Assembly: GCA_900318345.1 (NCBI GenBank)
Contig: ONKD01000012.1
Location: 1 to 64,000 of the forward strand
Length of the DNA: 64,000 nucleotides
Source: an uncultured Prevotellaceae bacterium
GTDB taxonomy: Bacteria; Bacteroidota; Bacteroidia; Bacteroidales; Muribaculaceae
Direction: 5' to 3'
Positions within the stretch are counted from its first letter, which is position 1. Every line of letters starts with the position of its first letter. Shown here piece by piece: positions 53,314-61,106 of the stretch. The position numbers were made by a program, and so were the translations under genes. The notes under the pieces are model-generated. The model was not told the origin of the DNA. It ran no database searches and worked only from the letters and a program-made list of their open reading frames with translations.

Positions 53314-54204
53314 TTAGTGCCAGATGTAGGTGATGGTCCCGATGCCCTCGGTCATCGTGTTCTTGGGTACCGAGAAGCTGGACTTCAGGGCTGCTTGCTC
53401 GCATGCGCGACGCACCTCGGGGTGGGATGCCAGGTCTCCCGTGGCGCTGGTGGCAGTGGCCTTAGTGACCTGTCCGCGAGGATTCACGGTGACCTTGACG
53501 GTGACGCGTCCCGACCACTTGCTGTTAGGCACGGGCTTGGCCCAGTAATCGAGGGTATAGCCCACGAGTCCGCTGGAGATGCCTGGCTTGCCGGCCAGGA
53601 TGCCCTGGTTGGAGTTGCCGCCAGCGGTGCCTTGTTGTCCGCCGCCATTGCCCTTACCGTTGCCAAAGGCGTTTTTCACCTTGCTGTTGTTGGTATTGGA
53701 GGCGGTTGTTTGCTCGCTGGTTTTCTTGGTCTTGGTCTCTTGGGCCTCGGCATTGTTGTTTTTTACCTTGGGTTTCTCGACCTGTTTGTCATTCTCCCTG
53801 GTGGGGCCAGATTTCTTGGGCTCGACAGTTTTGGGTTGCTCTTTCACCTTGTGGGGAGATTCGGCCTTCTGCGTGACCAGGGGCGGTGTCTTTTGGTTGA
53901 CCTCACCGGCATCCTCCAGGTCATCGGCATCGATGTTGGGCTCTTCACCCTGTTCGGGCGATGCGCTCTGATCGCTGGCCTGTTCCTCGAGTAGCTCACT
54001 CTGCATGTTGTCCAAAGTGTTGCCCAGCATGACGAACTCCCCGCCAAACAAGATGGAATCCTGGGCGAGCTGCGTCAAGTCGGGGGTGTTGGGCGCCTGC
54101 TCATATCGCAACGTGGCCTGCAGCAACAATGCTAGCGTGCCCACGGTGATGAGCAAGGTGATCAACAGAGCCCAAAGGCTATTTTTGCGGCGATCTTCTT
54201 CCAT
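53314..54204 (-). CDS. tonB: TonB-family energy transducer
   Basis: 296 residues. One N-terminal transmembrane helix ('LWALLITLLITVGTLALLLQ') anchors it in the inner membrane. A long Lys/Pro/Glu-rich periplasmic spacer (about 100-215) has many KP/EK repeats. The C-terminal TonB domain shows 'WSGRVTVKVTVNPRGQVTKA' and ends 'GIGTITYIWH'. It carries energy from ExbB/ExbD to outer-membrane receptors such as the SusC proteins here. It is the last gene of exbB-exbD-tonB, 12 bp after exbD. 'TonB C-terminal domain' proteins of this form can also serve TolA-like roles. Confidence 0.9.
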   Translation of the reverse strand: MEEDRRKNSLWALLITLLITVGTLALLLQATLRYEQAPNTPDLTQLAQDSILFGGEFVMLGNTLDNMQSELLEEQASDQSASPEQGEEPNIDADDLEDAGEVNQKTPPLVTQKAESPHKVKEQPKTVEPKKSGPTRENDKQVEKPKVKNNNAEAQETKTKKTSEQTTASNTNNSKVKNAFGNGKGNGGGQQGTAGGNSNQGILAGKPGISSGLVGYTLDYWAKPVPNSKWSGRVTVKVTVNPRGQVTKATATSATGDLASHPEVRRACEQAALKSSFSVPKNTMTEGIGTITYIWH

Positions 54205-54216
54205 CGTGATGAGGCA

Positions 54217-54714
54217 TTACGGGTTGGTAGTGGTTGTGGCAGCCACAGTGGTGCCATTGTCAAGGGCCTGGGCGTCAACGGGCTCAAATGTGGCCTCGCT
54301 GGGCTTGGTGGCGAGGACGATTTTCACGCCCTGCTTGGAGCCCTTGTCCAGAATCTCGACAATCTTGCCATAGTTGACCTCCTCGTCGGCATAGACGGCG
54401 ACAAACTCGTTGGGGTTAGCCGCCTTGAGTGCCTGCATGAAGCCCTCGAGCTGCTCGGGAGCCAGTGGCAGCAGGTCGCTCTCACCGGTCTCGGTGGTAT
54501 TGGTGGCATACATGTTGAGGTCCTTGTCCACATAGATGCGGGTTGAAGGCTTGATGGCCGTCTGCTCACTGCTCTGTGGCAGGTTTACCTCGAGTGCCGA
54601 GGGGAATACAAATGTCGACGTGACCAGGAAGAAGATGAGCAGCAGGAAGATGACGTCGGTCATCGATGCCATGCTGAACATCGACAGGGTTTTATGTTGT
54701 CTCTTGAGTGCCAT
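54217..54714 (-). CDS. exbD: ExbD/TolR-family biopolymer transport protein
   Basis: 165 residues. A single N-terminal transmembrane helix 'MTDVIFLLLIFFLVTSTFVF' contains the conserved Asp needed for proton translocation ('MASMTDVIF'). The periplasmic domain has 'STRIYVDKDLNMYA' and 'EFVAVYADEEVNYGKIVEIL'. It forms the proton-driven motor with ExbB. It is 12 bp before tonB and separated from exbB by an 81-bp spacer filled with 7-bp repeats. Confidence 0.92.
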   Translation of the reverse strand: MALKRQHKTLSMFSMASMTDVIFLLLIFFLVTSTFVFPSALEVNLPQSSEQTAIKPSTRIYVDKDLNMYATNTTETGESDLLPLAPEQLEGFMQALKAANPNEFVAVYADEEVNYGKIVEILDKGSKQGVKIVLATKPSEATFEPVDAQALDNGTTVAATTTTNP

Positions 54715-54716
54715 AG

Positions 54717-54795
54717 TTTAGTCGCTAGTCGTTAGTCATTAGTCGCTTGTCATGAGTTAAAGCCTAATACCTAAAGCCTAAATGCTAAAGCCTTA
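54717..54795. repeat. 7-bp degenerate tandem repeats between exbB and exbD
   Basis: About eleven 7-mers fill the whole spacer: AGTCGCT, AGTCGTT, AGTCATT-type units grading into CCTAAAG, CCTAATA, GCTAAAG units. It is the longest 7-bp array in the window and lies inside an operon. Confidence 0.75.
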
Positions 54796-55596
54796 TTACT
54801 TGGCGGGCTCGTTGAGCAGGTCCATAAACTCCATGGTCTTGCCTTCGAGCTTGTTCATCACCTTGTTAACGCGCGAGGTGAGGAAGTTGTAGGCAAACAG
54901 GGCGATGATACCCACAATCAAACCAGCCACAGTGGTGACAAGTGCCTGATAGATGCCGCTTGCAAGGATGGTCACGTTGCTGTTGTTGCCGGCGCTGGCG
55001 AGCTGGAAGAAGGCCTGCACCATACCGATGACGGTGCCCAAGAAACCGAGCATGGGTGCACCGGCGGCCGTGGTGGCGAGCCAGTTGAAACCCTTCTCGA
55101 GCTTGGCGACCTCCATGTTACCCACGTTCTCGATAGCGACGAGGACATCGTTCATGGGACGTCCGATGCGGGTGACACCCTTCTCAATCATGCGAGAGTA
55201 GGGCGTGTTGGTGTCCTGGCAGAGCTTGAGCGCCTGGTCCACCTCGCCGCGGTGGATGTATTCCTTGATGCGGTCCATGAAGGAATTGTCCTGGCGGTTA
55301 GCGTGGTTGATGGCAAACAGGCGTTCAAAGAAGATATAGATGCTCACGATGGCCAGCAGGGCGAGTGGAACCATAATCCACCAGCCACCGGCCTTGATGA
55401 GTTCCCAAACCGAGAGTTCCTTGACGATGGGCTCGGCGGCCTGAGCCACGGGAGCTGTTGCCGCAGCGATGGCTGCTATGCTGTCTGCGACTGCCTGTGC
55501 TGAGGTGTCGATAGCCTGCTGGATGGTGTCGGCGGCCTGCTGTACCATCGAGTCGGCAGGCGTTACTTGGGCGAGAATCATGTTGAGAATAGACAT
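54796..55596 (-). CDS. exbB: ExbB/TolQ/MotA-family proton channel protein
   Basis: 266 residues. An Ala/Gln/Thr-rich N-terminal periplasmic segment is followed by three transmembrane helices: 'GWWIMVPLALLAIVSIYIFF', the pair around 'GAPMLGFLGTVIGMVQAFFQ' and 'GIYQALVTTVAGLIVGIIAL'. The MotA/TolQ/ExbB signature is clear. It works with ExbD and TonB to convert proton flow into mechanical work at the outer membrane. pdxJ lies 79 bp upstream on the same strand, a conserved Bacteroidetes arrangement. Confidence 0.93.
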   Translation of the reverse strand: MSILNMILAQVTPADSMVQQAADTIQQAIDTSAQAVADSIAAIAAATAPVAQAAEPIVKELSVWELIKAGGWWIMVPLALLAIVSIYIFFERLFAINHANRQDNSFMDRIKEYIHRGEVDQALKLCQDTNTPYSRMIEKGVTRIGRPMNDVLVAIENVGNMEVAKLEKGFNWLATTAAGAPMLGFLGTVIGMVQAFFQLASAGNNSNVTILASGIYQALVTTVAGLIVGIIALFAYNFLTSRVNKVMNKLEGKTMEFMDLLNEPAK

Positions 55597-55675
55597 ATTG
55601 TTCTTTAAATTTGGTTATTTTCAGTTATATAAATACACTTATTGCCACTAATATATTAACGCAGAAACTGTTGAA

Positions 55676-56389
55676 TTATTTCAAGCAGTCCTTATAAGCC
55701 TTGATGGTCGCTTCGAGACCCAGATACAAGGCATCGCTGATGAGCGCGTGCCCGATAGAGACTTCGGTGAGGTGCGGCACATGCTGCTGGAAGAACTTGA
55801 GGTTGTGCAGGTTCAAGTCGTGTCCGGCATTGAGGCCCAGACCCACGTTGTGAGCCGTGATGGCGGCCTGGGTGAACGGTGCAACGGCACGGTCGGGGTC
55901 GGCATCAAATTCCTCGGCAAAGGGGCCAGTGTAGAGCTCGATGCGGTCGGTGCCGGTGCGAGCGGCGGCGCGGATGTTATCTAAATCGGTACCCACAAAG
56001 ATGCTGGTGCGAATGCCGGCTTCCTTGAGCCTGTCAACGATGCCGCACAGGAAATCCATGTTGGGCTCGATCTCCCATCCTGCCGACGAGGTGAGCACGC
56101 CAGGTGCGTCGGGCACAAGCGTCGCCTGGGTGGGGCGAACGCTCAGCACCAGATCCATGAACTGTTCGCTAGGGTAGCCCTCGATATTGAACTCGGTGCG
56201 CACCAGGGGACGGAGCGCATAGACGTCGCTGCGGCGGATGTGTCGCTCGTCAGGACGTGGATGAACGGTGATGCCATCGGCGCCAAAGCGCTCGCAATCG
56301 ATGGCAACTTGTTGAACATCAGGTGTGTTTCCACCACGTGCGTTGCGCAGGGTGGCTATCTTGTTAACGTTTACGCTGAGATTAATCAT
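55676..56389 (-). CDS. pdxJ: pyridoxine 5'-phosphate synthase
   Basis: 237 residues, TIM barrel. Landmarks are '[17 protein letters not shown]', '[20 protein letters not shown]', '[17 protein letters not shown]', '[15 protein letters not shown]' and '[20 protein letters not shown]', which carry the catalytic His and the phosphate-binding loops. It closes the ring of vitamin B6 from 1-deoxy-D-xylulose 5-phosphate and 3-amino-2-oxopropyl phosphate. It is upstream of exbB and probably co-transcribed. A -7 element TACTTTTG lies at 56441-56434. Confidence 0.96.
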   Translation of the reverse strand: MINLSVNVNKIATLRNARGGNTPDVQQVAIDCERFGADGITVHPRPDERHIRRSDVYALRPLVRTEFNIEGYPSEQFMDLVLSVRPTQATLVPDAPGVLTSSAGWEIEPNMDFLCGIVDRLKEAGIRTSIFVGTDLDNIRAAARTGTDRIELYTGPFAEEFDADPDRAVAPFTQAAITAHNVGLGLNAGHDLNLHNLKFFQQHVPHLTEVSIGHALISDALYLGLEATIKAYKDCLK

Positions 56390-56433
56390 TCCTTAAGCAA
56401 TTATTGGCATTGTAGCTATAAGCTACAAGGTGC

Positions 56434-56441
56434 AAAAGTAG
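56434..56441 (-). promoter_or_regulatory. pdxJ promoter -7 element
   Basis: TACTTTTG on the minus strand, 45 bp before the pdxJ ATG; -33 element weak. Confidence 0.5.
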
Positions 56442-56566
56442 CTATTATTTTTCACATAGCTGTGATAAGGAATGTGAATTTTGGCAAAAAATCCATTATA
56501 TCGGCGTCCATGCCTAGTGCAATCCTGGGCATCGTTGGGGCAGGTGGTGTGGTGGTGGAAGTACCC

Positions 56567-56604
56567 CTATAAAAAACAACTATCCGCCAGGTTGTGGCAG
56601 ATAG
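56567..56604 (-). terminator. terminator of the small secreted protein gene
   Basis: CTATCCGCCA (56580-56589) and TGGCAGATAG (56595-56604), 9 of 10 pairs, 5-nt loop; on the minus strand it is followed by TTGTTTTTTAT, a classic intrinsic terminator about 110 bp after the stop. Confidence 0.8.
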
Positions 56605-56716
56605 CTATTTGGATGATGTTGTGTGTTTTTCAATCTAAGGATTACTAATTATTTAAAATCTAAACATTTTCTCAATTCTAATCTCGTTTCAGCACCAGCG
56701 GGGGCGCCGTATGTCT

Positions 56717-57172
56717 TTAAAATAATGAGGGCCATCTAAAGTAGGACCAGTCTTCTCCACCTCTTGGTGTCAATGATCCATCGACTACTGAAGTTGAATT
56801 ACTTCCTACGCTAATAGTGTAGTTGTAAGTCGTTCCCTCATCATTCTCCAGCGTGATTTTGTATCTGCCTTCTACAAGGAAGCTGACGTCAATCACATAT
56901 GAATAGCCTGATACCTCGTCATACCACTCCTCAAATGTTGTTACCGATGTGATGGTAACCCTGTAGCGCGAGTTGTCGGTTATTCCACTGACGATGATCG
57001 TTTGGCTACATTCGTCATAGGTTAGAGTTATTCCAGCCCGTACAAAGCTAGTAATAGCTCCGAAGTCATGGTCTCCACCACTGCAAGTGTGGTTAGAAAC
57101 CGGATTATTTTGAGCCCAGGTGGTCAAGCCGCAGCACAGGGCCAATATTGTTATGAAAAGTATACGTTTCAT
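56717..57172 (-). CDS. small secreted protein of unknown function
   Basis: 151 residues from ATG 57172 ('MKRILFITILALCCG'); the frame opens 17 codons earlier inside a 21-bp repeat of the leader. The signal peptide ends 'LTTWAQNNPV'. The mature part is beta-rich with two cysteines: 'AGITLTYDECSQTIIVSGIT', 'VIDVSFLVEGRYKITLENDE' and 'YNYTISVGSNS', followed by a disordered tail ending 'SYFRWPSLF'. The layout recalls the DUF3244-type single-domain Bacteroidales proteins (a short Ig-like sandwich), but I am not sure. Own consensus promoter and terminator. Confidence 0.7.
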   Translation of the reverse strand: MKRILFITILALCCGLTTWAQNNPVSNHTCSGGDHDFGAITSFVRAGITLTYDECSQTIIVSGITDNSRYRVTITSVTTFEEWYDEVSGYSYVIDVSFLVEGRYKITLENDEGTTYNYTISVGSNSTSVVDGSLTPRGGEDWSYFRWPSLF

Positions 57173-57220
57173 TTTGTCGCAATGTTTAGATTTGTTGATG
57201 TAATGTTTAGATTTCGATGG

Positions 57221-57252
57221 CAAAGTTATATCAACTTATTGAATTGAGCAAA
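57221..57252 (-). promoter_or_regulatory. promoter of the small secreted protein gene
   Basis: On the minus strand: TTTG (57252-57249), 20-bp spacer, TAACTTTG (57228-57221). The leader contains a 21-bp-spaced duplicate of AATGTTTAGATTT (57181 and 57202). Confidence 0.7.
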
Positions 57253-57367
57253 TTTTTTCGTAATACACACCATTTTTATCGCGCTGTTGTTCAAGTTGTT
57301 ATATATTTTTTTGTAATACGTTTTTTTGTGCCCGTTTTTTTGTGTAAAAAAGGGGCATTTTAGTGGT

Positions 57368-59062
57368 TTAAGGCTCGTTTTGATGCTGGGCATACTGCTC
57401 GATGTACTCGTTGAGCGAGCAGTCGAGCCCCATCTTCTTGGCAAGCCTCTGCTTGATGACGCTCACGCTGGTCGCGTTAGAGTACCCCATGATGATGGCC
57501 GTCTGGATATAGGTGAAGCCCATCGAGGTCAATGCCAGCAGCAGGAGGTCGCGGTCGTTGAGTTGTGGGTATTGCTGGCGGGTGCGGGTCATGATGTTGT
57601 TGTGCTCAAGATCGATGTAGTCATAGAGTTTCACCCAATTGTCACGGTTGCTGTCCTGGAACTTGACGATGCGCTTCATGTTCTCGGCGATGCGGTTGTT
57701 GGGCTCATGGTAGCAAGCCTCGATCATCTCGCGCATCATGCCCATATTAGAAGCGATAAACCCCTTGAGGCGTTCGTCATTGATTTTCATCTCGCTAATG
57801 TTGCCCTGGAGGCCAGTGAGGTCATTCATTTGGCTCTGTGACTGGTCTTTAAGCTCTAGCACAAGTTTATCATAGCGGTGGGAGCGGCGGTAGAATAATA
57901 ACGCAAGAGCCAGCAGAGCCAGGATTACACTGGCGACGATGGCAAATATTTTGCGTTGTTTGGCTTCCTCTTTCTGGGCATATTCCTGATCGATAGCATT
58001 CTCGGCATACATGATGTCTAGAATGTCGGGGTCACTCAGTATTGAGAATGTCAGGTTGTTACATTCATTGATTAATTTCAGGTAGGTGATCGAGTCGCCT
58101 TTAGCCTTGGCAATATTACTCAATGCCTCCAAATACTGAATGCTGTCCTTTTGTGAAAGCTTTTGATTTTCAACAAATTGCAAATAATACATTGCTGAAT
58201 CGGGCATCCTCATAGCCGAGTATATATTAGCAAATCTATAGGATAGGATTCTGTTCGATGAACGGTAATATCCTTTAGGATCAAGCGCTTTGATTTGCTG
58301 CAACTGTTGATAAGCCGTCTTGTTGCTTTTGTTGTTCTCAAGTCTGAAATAGAGTTGGGCCAGTTCGCTCACTGCGTTGATGATCTTGCCTGTATCCTTC
58401 TTTTCTTGTGCCAATGATATGGCTTCGCTAATTGCTTTCTGAGCCTTGTCGGGATTGGTTTGACGGTAATTGGCGCCCAATTTTTGCAGGCAAACGATCT
58501 GATAATCAATGTTGTTTGTGGCCTTGAAGCAGTCCAGCGCCTGCTCAAACTTCTCGATATCCCTGCCGTCATAGGCATGATGCTCGTTGTAGAGGACGCC
58601 CATGCGCAGTCGGGCATAGCCCACGTTGAAGATGTCTCTTTTCTCAAGCGCCTCGAGTTCGGCCCGTTTATAGGAGAGCATGGCGGTGTCGGGTTTGCCC
58701 AGTTCCTCCATGACAGCTCCGTGGTAGATGTAGGAGCGGATGAGCTTATCCTTCTCATTGCCATGGTGTTGATAGTAGTCGAGGGCGCGATTGATGTCGC
58801 TGTCGCTCGAGGCCTTGATGTAGCACTTGTAGCGGGCTTGAGTGGCCAGCAGTCCATAGAAGGCTCTGTCGCTTTGTGAAGAAAGTTCGCTGGGATTAAT
58901 TGATGAGAGCTGTTCCAGGGCTTTTTCGCTATTGGCATTATCATTGAGCAGAGTATCGGCCGCCACTAGACGATTGTCGTAGTGAGGCGCGCCACTGCAA
59001 CTGTCGAGAATCCCCGCCAGTATTGCCGTGATAAGCACTATTTTTAACAGCGTTCTCATCAT
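57368..59062 (-). CDS. membrane-tethered TPR protein with C-terminal helix-turn-helix
   Basis: 564 residues from ATG 59062 ('MMRTLLKIVL'; ATG 59059 also possible). A signal or lipoprotein-like start ('GILDSCSG') is followed by TPR repeats over about residues 40-350, then one transmembrane helix near 385-405 ('IFAIVASVILALLALALLFY'), a coiled coil, and a C-terminal helix-turn-helix-like domain: 'LNDRDLLLLALTSMGFTYIQ', 'IMGYSNATSVSVIKQRLAKK'. The topology suggests extracytoplasmic sensing linked to cytoplasmic DNA binding, as in other Bacteroidetes TPR regulators. No adjacent target gene is obvious. Confidence 0.85.
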   Translation of the reverse strand: MMRTLLKIVLITAILAGILDSCSGAPHYDNRLVAADTLLNDNANSEKALEQLSSINPSELSSQSDRAFYGLLATQARYKCYIKASSDSDINRALDYYQHHGNEKDKLIRSYIYHGAVMEELGKPDTAMLSYKRAELEALEKRDIFNVGYARLRMGVLYNEHHAYDGRDIEKFEQALDCFKATNNIDYQIVCLQKLGANYRQTNPDKAQKAISEAISLAQEKKDTGKIINAVSELAQLYFRLENNKSNKTAYQQLQQIKALDPKGYYRSSNRILSYRFANIYSAMRMPDSAMYYLQFVENQKLSQKDSIQYLEALSNIAKAKGDSITYLKLINECNNLTFSILSDPDILDIMYAENAIDQEYAQKEEAKQRKIFAIVASVILALLALALLFYRRSHRYDKLVLELKDQSQSQMNDLTGLQGNISEMKINDERLKGFIASNMGMMREMIEACYHEPNNRIAENMKRIVKFQDSNRDNWVKLYDYIDLEHNNIMTRTRQQYPQLNDRDLLLLALTSMGFTYIQTAIIMGYSNATSVSVIKQRLAKKMGLDCSLNEYIEQYAQHQNEP

Positions 59063-59071
59063 CCGGAACTG

Positions 59072-59100
59072 CAAAGATAGTATATTTTTTTCTTTGCAAA
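59072..59100 (-). promoter_or_regulatory. promoter of the TPR-HTH gene
   Basis: On the minus strand: TTTG (59100-59097), 17-bp spacer, TATCTTTG (59079-59072). The first ATG is only 10 bp downstream, so the mRNA would be almost leaderless. Confidence 0.65.
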
Positions 59101-59269
59101 TGAATTTTGGTTTTATTTTATTATAATGTGGTAACTATTTTTGTTGGAAACGGTGGGAATGGTTATATGCTTTGCAAAAAATGCCCTTTCTGAGTTGTGT
59201 TTTTTGCTTTTTTTAACCGTATTACTTCTTGAACGTTCTGTTTAACAGGTTGTTGCGATTTTTTGTTGA

Positions 59270-59722
59270 TTATTCTTTCAACCGGCTATCAATAATGATG
59301 GTCACGGGACCATCGTTGATGAGCGCCACCTGCATCTCGGCGCCAAAGACGCCTTTCTTCGTCGGCTTGCCCAGCAGCTGGGCCACCTCGTCGCAGTAGG
59401 CCTCATAGAGGGGCACTGCCAGGTCGTGTCCCGCCGCGTGGATGTAGCTGGGACGGTTGCCCTTCTTGGTCGAGGCATTGAGGGTGAACTGGCTCACGGC
59501 CAATACCTCACCTCCGGCGTCGATGATGCTGCGGTTCATTACGCCCTGCTCGTCGTCAAAGATGCGCAGGTTGACGGTCTTCTGCGCCAGCCAGCGCATG
59601 TCGTCGATGGTGTCTCCCTCGCGGACGCCCACCAGCACCATCATGCCGGGGCCGATGGTGCTGTGCAGTTGTCCGTCGATTGTGACCGAAGCCTCGGTCA
59701 CCCGTTGTATCACAATTCGCAT
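59270..59722 (-). CDS. dtd: D-aminoacyl-tRNA deacylase
   Basis: 150 residues, full length. Motifs are 'MRIVIQRVTEASVTIDG' at the start, 'VLAVSQFTLNA' (the SQxT active-site motif) and 'LINDGPVTIII' (the Gly-cisPro-type NxGPVT motif). It removes D-amino acids wrongly attached to tRNA. The start at 59722 is certain from the family N-terminus. A 7-bp repeat run lies just upstream, between it and the ABC permease gene. Confidence 0.96.
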   Translation of the reverse strand: MRIVIQRVTEASVTIDGQLHSTIGPGMMVLVGVREGDTIDDMRWLAQKTVNLRIFDDEQGVMNRSIIDAGGEVLAVSQFTLNASTKKGNRPSYIHAAGHDLAVPLYEAYCDEVAQLLGKPTKKGVFGAEMQVALINDGPVTIIIDSRLKE

Positions 59723-59731
59723 AATAGTCTT

Positions 59732-59776
59732 TAGTTAATCTTTAACCTCTAACCTTTAACCTTTAACCATTAACCA
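59732..59776. repeat. 7-bp degenerate tandem repeats (TTTAACC type)
   Basis: About six units: TTTAACC, TCTAACC, TTTAACC, TTTAACC, ATTAACC and a leading partial. It runs into the hairpin AGCGGGC-atcg-GCCCGCT (59776-59793) at the end of the permease gene. Confidence 0.7.
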
Positions 59777-59793
59777 GCGGGCATCGGCCCGCT
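59776..59793 (-). terminator. hairpin at the end of the ABC permease gene
   Basis: AGCGGGC (59776-59782) and GCCCGCT (59787-59793), perfect 7 bp, 4-nt loop, overlapping the stop codon. No T-run follows directly; a TTAA-rich stretch does on the minus strand. Confidence 0.45.
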
Positions 59794-61106
59794 TACTTGA
59801 GCCAATTGAACAAATCCTTAAAGCTGGCCTTTTTGCCGTAGCTCAGGATGCCGCGGCGGTAGATGCGTGCGGCGAGCCATACGATGGCAAGTGCCGTTAT
59901 AATCAGCAGCACATGGCTCAGGATGATTTGCCATAGTGGGACATCAAATGGTAGCCTAACCATCATCACGGTGGGTGAGGTGAACGGAATGATCGAGCAC
60001 CAGAATGCCATCGGTCCGTCGGGATTCTCGGCGCAACCCATTGCGGCATAGAAGGCGAAGAACATGAGCAGCATTACTGGAGTCAGCAACTGTGAGGTGT
60101 CACTGGCTTGATCTACTGCCGATCCGAGGGCCGCAAAGATGGCGCAATAGAGCAGATATCCCTCTACAAAGTAGAGCAGGAAGTTAATGATGATGGGCGT
60201 GTAGTTGATGGCGAGGGCTTGCCTCATGAAACTGCTGAATTCGCTTTCAACCTCAGGGGTGACGGCAGCTCCGGCTCCCATCATGTCGGCTCTTGGCACA
60301 GCACTAGTCATTCCCAGCAGGCTGCCTCCGATTGTTCCGGCAATGCCCAACAGCACAATCCAGATGGCCATTTGGGTGAGTACCGACAAGCCCACACCGA
60401 TGATTTTTCCCATCATGAGGTGGAAGGGCCGGCAACTGCTCACCACCACCTCGACAATGCGGTTGGTTTTCTCCTCAACAACATTGTTCATAATCATCGT
60501 GCCGCTGAAGAATACAAACCAGAAGATAATGACTGAGAGGGCTATGCCCAAGAAGATGGCAATGCCTGTTGAGGACTCTTCTTCGTCACCGGTATCGCTC
60601 CACTTGATGGCGTGAATGTCGATGTTGACGTGAGCCTTTTCCACAATCTGCTGCAGGTTGGGAATGCCCATGGCAGCTAGGTGTGCGCTCTCAATCGTGT
60701 CGGTCAGGGCGCTCTTGATCGTAGATTCCAAAGCAGGAATGATGGTGCCCTCGCTATAGATGTTGACCACGCCAGTGCTGTCCACATCACGCGGGATGAT
60801 GATCACGGCACTGATGCTGCCGTTCGATCTGTCGTAGAACTCGCGGGCATTGGTCACGGTGTCACCCTTGATGGCGACAAAGTTGAACTTGTTGTCGTTA
60901 GGCAATGCGGCGGCATAATGTCCCGTCTCATCGATGACGGCAATCTGCTGGGTCTGATCTCCCTTGTCGTTCAGGTAGGCCATCACGACGGGGATGGATC
61001 CCAAGGCTATCATCAAGAATGGAAATAGCAGAGTCATGATGATGAATGACTTGCGCCCGACAATCGACATGTATTCGCGGGCTATGATGAGGCGGAGCTT
61101 ATTCAT
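59793..61106 (-). CDS. ABC-2-type transporter permease (NatB-like)
   Basis: 437 residues. One N-terminal transmembrane helix ('FIIMTLLFPFLMIALGSIPV') is followed by an extracytoplasmic domain of about 130 residues, then five more helices, including 'SVIIFWFVFFSGTMIMNNVV' and 'MAIWIVLLGIAGTIGGSLLG'. This is the ABC2_membrane_3 layout of NatB and related drug/Na+ exporters. 'EEKTNRIVEVVVSSCRPFHL' is the typical coupling-helix region. Its start overlaps the end of the ATPase gene by 8 bp, so translation is coupled. Substrate unknown. Confidence 0.93.
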   Translation of the reverse strand: MNKLRLIIAREYMSIVGRKSFIIMTLLFPFLMIALGSIPVVMAYLNDKGDQTQQIAVIDETGHYAAALPNDNKFNFVAIKGDTVTNAREFYDRSNGSISAVIIIPRDVDSTGVVNIYSEGTIIPALESTIKSALTDTIESAHLAAMGIPNLQQIVEKAHVNIDIHAIKWSDTGDEEESSTGIAIFLGIALSVIIFWFVFFSGTMIMNNVVEEKTNRIVEVVVSSCRPFHLMMGKIIGVGLSVLTQMAIWIVLLGIAGTIGGSLLGMTSAVPRADMMGAGAAVTPEVESEFSSFMRQALAINYTPIIINFLLYFVEGYLLYCAIFAALGSAVDQASDTSQLLTPVMLLMFFAFYAAMGCAENPDGPMAFWCSIIPFTSPTVMMVRLPFDVPLWQIILSHVLLIITALAIVWLAARIYRRGILSYGKKASFKDLFNWLK

